From positions 3,720,001 through 3,784,000 of the forward strand of contig JAECYW010000001.1 of the NCBI GenBank assembly GCA_023014335.1: DNA of 64,000 bases, given 5' to 3'. The stretch comes from Galerina marginata. Its lineage: Eukaryota > Basidiomycota > Agaricomycetes > Agaricales > Galerinaceae. The position numbers were made by a program, and so were the translations under genes. The notes under the pieces are model-generated. The model saw nothing but the letters and a program-made list of their open reading frames with translations, was not told the DNA's origin and made no database searches. Shown one piece after another: positions 45,671-54,960 of this stretch; positions within the stretch are counted from its first letter, which is position 1, and each line of letters begins with the position of its first letter.

Positions 45671-46141
45671 TTATGTGGTCTTTTTACGATCCACGCGTGC
45701 TGCCTTGAGCCCAACGCCAGCCAAAAAGCACATTCTCATGCTCGCACCAATGTAAACGAACCCGACGCTTCCCCAAACCATTGCGTTCCATTCCCAAACG
45801 CGCCAGAATACACCACTTCCCACTGGTGCCATAGTAACCAGGTGCCCAAAATCGGCCAGGAGCAAGCCCATGAGTAGCCGACGCCAGGTTAGGATGGATG
45901 ATGTCGACGAAAGGACGAAATGTTCGTTTAACGCGAACAGAAGGTAGAGGTTCGCGAGCTGCAAGAGAACCATGTTCATCTGCGTCGAGATTGGCGACGA
46001 ATCTTGCATGATTCCGAAGGAAAGATCCTTCAAGTAATCTTGAGGCCTGAATGCCGCGTAGTACGCCCCAGCGAGCGCAGATATAGGCTCGATATAAAGA
46101 AAGAAAAGGCGATACGGGAAAAATGGAATGCTGGACGACAT
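45671..46141 (-). CDS. DUF7704-like four-helix membrane protein
   Basis: A single exon of 156 aa starting MSSSIPFFPYRLFFLYIEPI. Hydrophobic segments lie at about residues 8-30, 55-75 ('LLQLANLYLLFALNEHFVL'), 85-105 and 115-140. The N-terminal 'P-F-P---FL-IEP-SA-AG' and the 'LQLAN-Y-LFAL' block match the fungal DUF7704 membrane family, whose role is unknown. An overlapping 200-aa frame in another phase is a shadow. Confidence 0.72.
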   Translation of the reverse strand: MSSSIPFFPYRLFFLYIEPISALAGAYYAAFRPQDYLKDLSFGIMQDSSPISTQMNMVLLQLANLYLLFALNEHFVLSSTSSILTWRRLLMGLLLADFGHLVTMAPVGSGVFWRVWEWNAMVWGSVGFVYIGASMRMCFLAGVGLKAARVDRKKTT

Positions 46142-46726
46142 GGTTGAAGTTCAAGTTGGTGGGAAACAAGATTGGCGACCACCAGAAATAAGCATGACTC
46201 GTTCGTGCAATCAACCTTCCGTGTGAAGACATCAGTTCTATAGAGCATTCGCTGTGACCTGGGACCGGGTCAGCGCGCTGGGTCACCGGAATAGCTTATG
46301 TAATGCTTAGATAATTTGATGCGCGCTTGGTCCTTCACCGCGCCCTTTTGTCACCTTTACCCGCTCACCCGCTTCACAATAATCGTTTCTTTTTCGCATT
46401 TCGCTTGGGCCCCGCTCGCTAACCTCGCCGACGTCACGCTCAGGTCACCGGGCACTTGGTGGTTGCTCGCCGCCGCGGTCACAACAATTTCGAACTCCTC
46501 GCAGGAGTTTTCCCTTGCCGTCCGAGTCCGGTCGCTTTATCTTATCTCCATCCCACCTGTCCTCATTTCCCGTTCCCTGTACTTGTTCCTTATTGCTTGC
46601 TCTTTATTGCTGGGGTGGAGGAGAGGAGGAGATCCAGTGCATCCAAAATTAGCTTGGTAAGTCTGTCTGTACCCCACACCTTTTGTAGTACTAACCAATC
46701 ATTTCCTTTTTCCATTAGGTTAATCC

Positions 46727-47345
46727 TTACGACGCGGTGAACGCTCTTTCACGAATTCCAGCAGAGTGCATTTTTTTAACATTGACCTTGCTCCAGATGT
46801 CTAGAAACTGCAAAAAACAGCAGGTAAGTCTGGCACTCGGATAAGGGGAATTCAGAGTTACTTGACTACCTTTCTTTAGCTGTTACCCGTTGTATTCCCC
46901 AAGTATCCCGGAACACGGAGAAGCATTGAGAGGTGTTGGCAATTACCTTGAAAATTGACAGCGGCTGCGAGAAAATGACGAGCTAGAGACTAGGTAAGTA
47001 TGTGATATCGTATGCGCTGCAATTTCAACTGATATTATAACCTGCATGTCAAGTACGTATGCTCAAACAGCACCCCAAGCCCTTCATTCTCAAGATATGG
47101 GAGAAATGCACATGCTCGAAAAGGCGGCCTACATTGACGATGAGTTTGAGGGAGATGACAGGGTGTGCGAGGAATGCCGGTATAGGTAAGATTTCTCGTT
47201 TGTGCCGATTTTCCAATGCAGCTTTGATGATCTGTCTGTCCTAGCTCTTCTCAACTTTTTGATGACACCTGCAGAGTTAATGAACCTCACAAAAAAACCC
47301 AGTCTCGACAGAATAGTCGAGACTGCTGTCCGTCCGATCTGTGAG
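46727..47345 (+). pseudogene. Possible small spliced gene or gene relic (hypothetical)
   Basis: After a ccattag acceptor comes 'VNPYDAVNALSRIPAECIF', which looks like the start of an F-box-type region. Further downstream, exons encode 'EKAAYIDDEFEGDDRVC' and, in phase, 'FDDLSVLALLNFLMTPAELM', then a stop formed across the next junction. Intermediate exons could be linked only with frame conflicts. It may be a decayed gene or one with exons I failed to place. Confidence 0.25.
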
Positions 47346-47525
47346 TCCGTCAACCCCGCATATTTACTTCCCCTTCCTAATCTTCTCGACTTTCACAGAG
47401 CTAACGAACCTTATGAAAGCAAGCGAATCTCAACAGAAAATAGTTGAGACCGCTGTCCATCTGATTTGTGAGTCGGATCTCAACCTGCATATTTACCTCC
47501 TCTTTCTAACCTACCTACATTATCA
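47273..47525 (+). repeat. Tandem duplication of an exon-intron unit, about 125 bp
   Basis: Unit 1 (from 47273) and unit 2 (from 47399) each contain 'ag-GTTAATGAACCT'-type sequence, 'ATAGT(C/T)GAGAC(T/C)GCTGTCC', a gtgagt donor and a CT-rich intron. A partial third copy begins near 47540. Joining the copies by the obvious splice sites creates a TAG, so the extra copies are probably not coding. Confidence 0.55.
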
Positions 47526-48826
47526 GCGACTTCAATATACATGAAATAGTCGAGATCGCAGCGCCGGCACCCTCGTACAATGTCAACAACTAGGGAAGTA
47601 GCGCCAGGGGTGAGACCAATTACTTCCTTGAGCTTGTCTTAAACCCACTGCTTGTTTTTTCGAGTAAGATCTGGGCAAGATCGGGGTAGTTTCTCGGAAA
47701 AAACAGTCGACAATCCAGGAAATGGCGCTTTCTTGAGCCAAATTTATTTCTGAATGGTCTCTCGTTTACCGTAAAAGGTTGATACACACCATATTATACT
47801 CACAGTTGTTGTTGGTACTAATCCCGAGTTGTGGTAAATGTAATAATGCGGTTCGCGTCGCTCAGCGGCTCAGGTGATAAGATTTTTCGGGAACGTCCAC
47901 CAGGGTTTTCGGCCCGCCCAGCGGATCAATTGTTGACCCCGACATGAGTCCTTTGCGCGAACAACGAGAGCGCACACAGATGCAGGCAAGCTGAAGCAGG
48001 GAATGTGGAGAGGAGAGTATATTTCAGCGTTATATTGAACATAATATGAGTGGCACATATTTTGATGGCCCATCCGCATACTTGCTCGGTAAGGTCAGTT
48101 TACAAACAAAAGGTGGGCCAGCCGGGCCCACCCGGGCTATACGCATTCGAAAGCCGTTGGGCCGTTGAGCCACCGGAAGCTCTACAGAGCACTGAATGCC
48201 CTAGGGCAAGTCACCAAGCTGGGTGACCGCCCGCGAAATTTCAGGCGCGGTCACAAAACCGCTGTGACCTGCCTCCAAGGAGGGCCAAAGGGGTCTCCTC
48301 GTTCCAACGGTTTTTGTCAATGCAAATACACCCTAGAGCTTTTTAAAACCCAAATACCCCCATGAATGTCGTGAAATTGCTAAACGTGAGGCATAATTAT
48401 GCATAATTGTTGTGATATCGTGGTTAAAGGCACGGAGGGAACGGTCATCTAATTAGTTTACTTCCGACGCGGATCAAACTCCGGTTATTAACCAACCAAC
48501 CCCTCTTTGACCTATAAATAGTGGCCTCCAAGTGGAATGATGAACAACCAATGAACAACTGAAGGTTTATGGAAGGTTTACATATTTCTCGTTCGCTTTC
48601 TGGGTTTTCGAGTTTGGCGCACCTTGTATGGTCGGTTAGTAGCCAGGAGAAATGCTGAGATTGGGCTTCTGAGGTCCGTGCAAATGGCCCATGCCACCAC
48701 GAGCTTCGTTCAACCATTAATGAACAATGGTTAGTGTGGGCCAGTGGCACACTTCCGGACACTTAAGAGTTCAAAATTTCTTTCTACTTGCTCCCATATC
48801 CCACTGGACTCGGCGGACATATCGAC

Positions 48827-50326
48827 ATGCCAGAAGTTGACGACGTTTCCTGGCTCCTCGCGTCCAACGATCGCCCTTCCGAGTTAGCGATCTCGACAGT
48901 TCAATCGATCGTCACTCAGATCGACAAGGAGATTCAAAATACCCACAGTTTTGGATACTCCCGGAGCAAAGACGCAGCCAAAAAGAAGAAACAACATCTA
49001 CGAGAATTCAAACACTCGTATCTGGCGATTCTATCCCGCACTCGTCTGGTCTCCTACAAAATCTGGGCTCATATCTTCGCCTATAACGCCAAGGACAAGC
49101 GCGAGCTTTTCAATTACGCCTTAGTTTGCAGGCGGTGGAATATTTCAGTCCACTCTTTCCCAACCCTCTGGACGGACATTTCTATCGATTTTTTTCAAGG
49201 CAATCACCAGCTCATGGCCAGACACGGTGCACATATTGTGAAGAGTTTCGCGTTGTCTCGCGCTCTTCCCCTGGACGTGAAGATATCATACAATTGCGAC
49301 GCGTGTTATTTCATTGGACTTTCAGCCGCTGGATCCCTTCCAGAGCAGTGTCGATGGCGTTCAGTCGAGACTGGACCCTCGCTTATTCACTTATTGATGA
49401 AACGGTGCTCGGGATACTACTGGAAGGTCCTCGAGGAAATAATCATACGCTCTCAAAAGAACGTCGAGGAAGCCGGAATTGATGGACTCTCACTCCTTGG
49501 CGCGGCGAAATTGGCACGGCTCACAATAACAGTCGACGACCGCGTATTTAGGAGCTGCCTCAAGGTGGCATGGTCCCGCCTTGTTGAACTCAACCTGGAT
49601 GCGGATAATTCCACGTCATCCGATTATCTTGAAATCGTTGAGGCCTGCATTAACCTGAAGATTTGCTCCCTCAAACTCCATGGAAACTCTTATCCTACAA
49701 CCCTTCCCATTCGCCGCGTGCGCCTGACAAAATTACAGCGATTCAGTCTCGTTGGAAAATACAACCCAGTTCTTTTCTTAACGCTTCTCGAATTTCCGTC
49801 TCTACAGTGTCTGAAAGTAGCATGGGAAAAGCGTTCAAGACAAGAAGAGAAACCCGGACACGGTATAGCAGACTTCGTGACGAACTCTCGATGCAAACTG
49901 TTGTTCTTCGAACTGCAAGCTAAAGACCTTTACTTCGACGACTTGGCAATTTCTCTCCGCGTCATGCCTTTGCTCGAGGACTTGACATTATGCATTTCCA
50001 ACTCCCTGAGCATGCCGATATTTGGAGATTCCTTTGGTACAGGCGATCCACTACCCATTACATTCCCGTTCTTGAAGACATTCAGCATCCATGCCGCTCA
50101 CCTCATCCTACCGATGCACTGGTTTTTAGAGCTAGTACGGCCGCGAGAAGTCATTCTGTACGACCCAGAATACGTGGAGTGGTATAATGACTCTATTGGG
50201 CTTGTGGGCTTCATTTACGAGAGGGGCTACCTTATGGTTGTCTCGGGGTACGCGGACATGACAAGGTCGTTAATACAGACACATATTAGAGCTGTGAGAC
50301 CAGATATCAAGGTCATTCTCACCTAG
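48827..50326 (+). CDS. F-box protein
   Basis: A single exon of about 499 codons from ATG 48827 (MPEVDDVSWLLASNDRPSE). A coiled-coil-like N-terminal helix around residues 25-75 ('STVQSIVTQIDKEIQ', 'AAKKKKQHLREFK') precedes an F-box-like segment ('LVSYKIWAHIFAYNA', then 'NYALVCRRWNISVHSFPTLWTDISI'). Leucine-rich repeats follow ('KLARLTITVDD', 'NLKICSLKLHG', 'FPSLQCLKVAWE'). An N-terminal coiled coil before the F-box is a common layout in Agaricomycete F-box expansions. Expected role: SCF ubiquitin ligase adaptor. Confidence 0.82.
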   Translation: MPEVDDVSWLLASNDRPSELAISTVQSIVTQIDKEIQNTHSFGYSRSKDAAKKKKQHLREFKHSYLAILSRTRLVSYKIWAHIFAYNAKDKRELFNYALVCRRWNISVHSFPTLWTDISIDFFQGNHQLMARHGAHIVKSFALSRALPLDVKISYNCDACYFIGLSAAGSLPEQCRWRSVETGPSLIHLLMKRCSGYYWKVLEEIIIRSQKNVEEAGIDGLSLLGAAKLARLTITVDDRVFRSCLKVAWSRLVELNLDADNSTSSDYLEIVEACINLKICSLKLHGNSYPTTLPIRRVRLTKLQRFSLVGKYNPVLFLTLLEFPSLQCLKVAWEKRSRQEEKPGHGIADFVTNSRCKLLFFELQAKDLYFDDLAISLRVMPLLEDLTLCISNSLSMPIFGDSFGTGDPLPITFPFLKTFSIHAAHLILPMHWFLELVRPREVILYDPEYVEWYNDSIGLVGFIYERGYLMVVSGYADMTRSLIQTHIRAVRPDIKVILT

Positions 50327-51171
50327 GATCTCCTTCGAGTCGGACTTACACGAATACTCGAGTATCGGTTATATTGCGTTTGTGAAGTAAATACACATTA
50401 GGCGGTAGTCGCTATATTGTTGGCAGCATTATCTTTAACTTATGCATGACTGCAGCAGCGCCATATGATTGCCTACCTAAGAGAGTAATCGCCGGCTTGG
50501 GCGGGAAGCGACTCGTTTTGTCCAGATAGTATGATTAAGTATATCACAATTAGATCAGTAGACATTTGACTTACCAAACGACTTTGAGTGCAGCAGTGGA
50601 AAGAAAGACGACGGAGAAAATTAGGAGACAAGACGAGCAAGAAAGCAGACTCAGAGCGCTGAACACGAATGCCAGAGCAACAATTTACAACCTGGAACGT
50701 ATATGTGCAGCTGTTTCGTGGTCGTCGCAAAGGTTGACATTGAGTACTAAGATTAGTTGTGCGGCGGAAAGTTTACGAGAATATTCAGCTAAGTTAGTAA
50801 CGGAGCGACATGGAATTGTTTGGGTCCGGTCAAGGGCCGGAGAATAAATGGCAATGCGGAGGGGCAGGTGGAGGTCCCAGGGGACTTGTAGGCTGTGTTG
50901 AAGAACAGGGAGAAAAAAGCTAGAGGGTGACGCGCAACAACGACGAGAAAGGTACGCTACTAACGTGAAATAATGATATGTTACTAACATTGAACTAACA
51001 AACGCAGGCCGAATCGTGGGCACAGAATTTAGAAATGCGAGGAACAAGGACAAACTAAAAATAGAAACGGCGCTCGTTGTCAATAATAGAACGAGTCCTA
51101 TAAATAGGACTCGTTCGTAACTCCCAAAACCATTGCGGCTGCCAACTCGAACGGAGCTTCCGTTAATACTA
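50327..51171. other. Intergenic region with a perfect palindrome
   Basis: The 294-aa - strand frame across 50685-51569 lacks any domain and overlaps a better-supported small frame, so it is not accepted. A 28-base palindrome at 51089-51116 is listed separately. Confidence 0.4.
51089..51116. repeat. Perfect 13-bp inverted repeat, 2-bp spacer
   Basis: The arms GAACGAGTCCTAT and ATAGGACTCGTTC are separated by AA. A perfect stem of this length in otherwise ordinary DNA could form a hairpin or a dimeric protein-binding site. Confidence 0.85.
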
Positions 51172-51445
51172 TCAGAACTCCATCGCCTTCGCCAGCTTGG
51201 AGGATGAATCGTACTCAAACACGGTAATGAATATTGAAAGCGACGACGTACCGCTCCAAAATTCCAACTCGAAAGCAAAGATTGACAGCTCCACATCCCC
51301 CAACAGTAGTCTCGCGGCCAGCCTGCGATAACGCGGATCTTCCAATACCACTCTGCCTTGTTACCAGAACTCTTGAGCTGGCCCTGGAGAATCGGAATAC
51401 TGACTGAATTGAAGCTATGGACTGTTCTGCACGGAAGGGTCCCAT
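51172..51445 (-). pseudogene. Small two-exon frame or gene fragment (hypothetical)
   Basis: The candidate starts MGPFRAEQSIASIQ at 51445, splices across about 53 bases (gtcagt to ggcag) and continues 'VVLEDPRYRRLAARLLLGD', ending in 'KLAKAMEF' at 51172; about 73 aa. The second exon has strong protein-like composition. It could be the last exon of a larger lost gene, truncated at the boundary of the duplicated block (51.54 kb). No family is recognised. Confidence 0.3.
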
Positions 51446-51540
51446 CCATAACGCCTACACGTTTTTCCTGGGGCCCAGACCAATTAGTGAGGTGACATAA
51501 TGACAAAGGATAGGTAGGTCGGCGTGTTAGAGAGTCCGTT

Positions 51541-51596
51541 TGCCCCTCCCATCCAATATTCCTTATCAATGCCGGCAGTGTCGAAGAGGCTATTTA
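51541..51596 (+). promoter_or_regulatory. Conserved promoter block with CCAAT box, copy A
   Basis: The block from CCCATCCAATATTCC through CGGCAGTGTCGAAGAGGCTAT is nearly identical to 59772-59828 upstream of the paralogous gene. It contains a CCAAT element and, in this copy, an AT-rich TATTTAAAT about 100 bases before the ATG. Confidence 0.5.
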
Positions 51597-51698
51597 AATG
51601 AACAGAATAACTGGCATTTGACATTCCCAATTGTTACGTTCGCATACTTAGCCGCTTCCCAAGGTGCCTCAACGTCTATATCCATCGCCTCTCAACTC

Positions 51699-53128
51699 AT
51701 GGCAGTGTTTGCTACTGCGACTACAGTTTACTCTTTGTGCAACCTGGTCATAGCATGGATCGACCAGCTGGCCGAAAAAGAATCCCTCCTCGTGGAGGTC
51801 TCATCCACGGTATCGCAAATTCGCAACATCATCCACCCGTTCACATCCGCTACCTTCGGAGGAACAGGTGAACAATCGCTGTCTGCCTCGATCCGTAGTG
51901 TTGGCGATTTGCTGCAGCGCATTAACGAGGACCTTCGGCTCTATCGAAGCAAGCGAACAAACAGGGTGCTCGCATTTCTGAACCCAACAGCTCTGATTCA
52001 AAATTTGAAAGAATATCAAAGGCAGCTGAACCACCAGATAGTCGTCCTTATCGGTTCAATCACGGCCGTGGGTTATTTTCGGGATCATGCTCGGGACGAG
52101 GAGAGGAGGTCAGTAGACAAGGCGCAAAATTATGGAGCTACAAATACCTATAATTTGTTGGACGAATTACACGCGGAGGATGCTCGAGGGTTCTGGCAAG
52201 ACTATATTGGCGCGAAGGTAGGCAATCCAATTTCCGGAAAGACGGCCCACGCAATACACCGCTAATTTTCCACTTCTGGTTTAATAGGTGGAATTTGTTA
52301 ATAATGATCTTTTATGCGCTCGATTGGCAAAATGGTATAGTGGCGATTCTGTCTTGACCAAGAAGACCTACGATTGCATCATCATGCGGCTGGATGAATA
52401 CAACTGTGGAGGAGTCACGCCTCACAATCTTTCACGAGCGTTAGGAAAAATTTCGCTCAAACAATTTATGGAGACCTATGCACGAGGTAAAAATAACCAC
52501 TCGCGTTAATTTCCAGTCTGACATCCGTTCAGGCGAGATTGTTTCCGAGTCATCGAGTAGAGATATTCAAGACCAATCTGGATATCAACTTCGGCTCCCT
52601 CTTCTCGTCTGGATCGATGACCGGCCGGAAAATAACTCTTCCGAAGTGGCAGAAGCCAGGCGATTGGGGATACAAGTCGTTGAATTACCATCGACAGCGG
52701 CAGCTAAAGCATGGGTGGATGTGAATGAAGGTAGGAATTAATCCATGACGACTTTGCAATGGTTTTAAAATTCACATCAACCAGTATTCCTCCGTCAAAA
52801 CGATAACGCCTCCTATATTCGCTTCATCTCGGATAACGTCCGTCTGGAAGGAATTGCTGACTCAAGCAAATATCTCAATGCGAGTGCTGGGCAAAATCTA
52901 TTGCAATACTTGCGAGGCCGACTCTTCCGCGCACCTGTCCTCATTTACACTGGCGATTCAATCCCTTGGACCGAGTACGTGATGATGTATGAATCGGCTG
53001 GCTCAACGACCGACTCAGTAATATGTTTGGAGTATATTGCTAGCCTCGCCGCTGCGATGAACGACGATACTAGGTGGAAGGGGTTTCGGGTTGACAGCGG
53101 TCAGGTACACGTACCTGCTTTGGGGTAG
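51699..53128 (+). CDS. Helical-bundle (HeLo/SesA/MLKL-like) plus receiver-like protein, copy A
   Basis: Four exons, 51699-52217, 52288-52486, 52533-52730 and 52785-53128, about 419 aa, all in phase. Residues 1-130 form an amphipathic helical bundle ('SLCNLVIAWIDQLAEKESLL', 'SIRSVGDLLQRINEDLRLY', 'FLNPTALIQNLKEYQRQL', 'IVVLIGSITAVGYF'), like the N-terminal domains of fungal STAND proteins and MLKL-type cell-death executors. The middle (180-240) is helical and contains 'LDEYNCGGVTPHNL', a degenerate EF-hand-like loop. The C-terminal domain follows a receiver (CheY-like) plan: an acidic pair in 'LVWIDDRPENN', Asp at the end of strand 3 in 'FISDNVR', Thr in 'VLIYTG'. The start was chosen by comparison with copy B. 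Both domain calls are inference from pattern. The protein may be a membrane-active or signalling protein controlled by its receiver-like part. Confidence 0.8.
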
Positions 53129-53340
53129 AACGAGTTTTAATACCCAAGCTCAAGGCCGACAAAAAGGAATGATATGCAGATTTCTGATAGACATCTTAGG
53201 CAGTAATACATTTCAATTCAGTAGGAGAGCAAGACGAGAGAGAAAGTTCTCTACTTTGTTGCGGTCTATGGTAAATAATTCAAACCAGATTCTCATAATG
53301 GCAAGAAGATTGCCGTAACAATCGATCTCACCGGCAGTGG
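53129..53340 (+). other. End of duplicated block with protease-gene relic
   Basis: 53213-53340 matches 61490-61710, which holds the 3' end of the aspartic-protease-like gene next to copy B. Here only the last bases survive ('cataatgg', 'aagattgc-gtaacaat') before the repeat array begins. It marks the breakpoint of the duplication or a later deletion. Confidence 0.5.
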
Positions 53341-54960
53341 TCGAAGATAGCCATCGCCGTCCTCTCAATTTCCATTCTTCATGCTCTATGTACTCGGCAT
53401 AGTAGATACCACCTTTCATCTACTGATAAGTCAGCAGCTCATTCGTGATCATCAACAGGCAAAGAGCAAGAGGACATCACAAGACAGATCACATTCAGCT
53501 CAGACGACGCGCCCAATCCGAATTTCCTCTTTCATCCGCCCAAACCCAGTCTCGAGCAAAAGTCCAAGCCCCTCGTTCCGAACCAGGTCATTTGTGTGTA
53601 TGGAGCCTCAGCAAGGAGGCAGGCTCCGAATTGGAGCATAGCCGGCTAGCAGCTACGGGTGGACAAGGACAAGAGAACAGTATCCAGACCTCAGGCTCCT
53701 TCTCAAGAGATGTCAGGTGGGATGAGGCTGCAGTCCGGTCGTCCTAGCAGCCTAACGCGGAAAGGCTGGCTCAGAGGCATGAAGAATGTCGATACATCCT
53801 GAGAACAACGAACGTCAATATTGAACACCGAATCCGGTAGCATAACTGTTGGGGTTGGCGTCCGCGGCGAGGAGAATGCCCAAAGACGTTTTGACGCGGA
53901 TGCATGTGCGAGAAGGCAAAGAGACGACAGTAGTTGGACTTTTGTCGCTTGGAGTCTGGACCATGATCGACGACGTGCTGCTGCTGTTGACGTGGACAGC
54001 ATTTTCTGAAGTATGCTTGAAAATCTTCCAACTCCAATTTCCATCCTTCGAGCTCCATGTAGTCGTCGTAGTAAATGAAATTTTTCATCTACTAATAAGT
54101 TATCAACTCGTTCGTGATCATCAACAGGCAAAGAGAACGGACGAACATACCTTGACATGCAGCTTGACATCTCAAGACGGATCGGTCAGCTCAGACGACC
54201 TGCTCAATTTAAACCTGCCTCTGCCCCTTTCATCCAATTATCGACTCAACCGGACTCGAACTCGGAGTCTCGGACAAACGTCCAAACCCTAGGAGTTGAC
54301 TAGCACTAGAATGGTTCAGAAAAACCGAGCATGAGTCAAAATATCGAGTCGTACAGGGGACCGCTTACCTTTTTCATGACTTAAGATCTTGAAAGAAAGA
54401 GCGTCAAAGACGAAAGCGTGATACAGCCGCATGCAGAAAGTAGCTCTCGCCGGTGCTCATGCTCGTAAGAGTTATTGACTTGAGGATGAAGGTTGCGATC
54501 ACCCGCAGGCCTAGAGCACGACAACAGGTTCCTTTGACGCGCATGACATTCGAATTGAAACGGGATAGCGCCATACGAGCAGGACAAGGTCGATAATCCA
54601 GATGTATCGTAGCTCATAGCGTCGGTTCACGGCTGTGGGTTATAATACCACAGGAAAAATCAGCGGATGCACAAAAAAGTAGTCGACAAGCACTGAAATG
54701 GTTCAGAAAAACCGAGCATGGGTTAAGAGTCTCGAGTTGAAGTCGTACAAGAGACCTCTTACCTTCATGCAGGTCTCGAAAGAAAGGGTGTCAAAGCCGG
54801 GCCGGTAGTGACAGCACCCAACAGGCATGGTCCTCCTACCAAAACAAAACCAGGCCCATCCACTTGGACTGCCAACCATAAGCGTCGAAGAAGCCGATCC
54901 GCGAGGACGACACAACTAAAAAAAGACCAGACGCAGCAGCATGTTGCTCTCGTTCTCGTT
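53340..54960 (-). repeat. Degenerate complex repeat, right copy (inverted)
   Basis: This is the reverse complement of the left array. It holds one full and one partial long unit (53340-54290) and two short units of about 390 bases (from about 54305 and 54690, each with 'aatggttcagaaaaaccgag'). 54360-54600 matches 60-310 of the left array. The sequence has open frames of up to 155 aa in several phases but no conserved product. Confidence 0.6.

Larger units (their letters stand above)
46142..48826. other. 2.7-kb region, one possible broken spliced gene
   Basis: Exon-like pieces on the + strand lie at about 46727-46825, 47055-47187 and 47214-47340 (see separate entry). After 47600 there is no supported gene. 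A GC-rich inverted repeat GTGGGCC-AGCCG-GGCCCAC lies near 48113-48131 and an AT-rich one around 48715; they may be relics of DNA-transposon ends. Confidence 0.35.

Noticed and set aside
45684..46286. 200-aa frame overlapping the DUF7704-like gene
   Set aside because: It is in a different phase of the same strand with no hydrophobic pattern; the 156-aa frame carries the family motifs.
48100..48780. Possible hAT-type transposon with GGGCC-rich ends
   Set aside because: There is a GC-rich inverted repeat near 48120, but no matching terminus or target duplication was found at the other side.
50685..51569. 294-aa open frame on the - strand
   Set aside because: It reads through splice signals and changes composition along its length. 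A different frame in 51172-51380 has better protein character. No domain or conserved start is visible.
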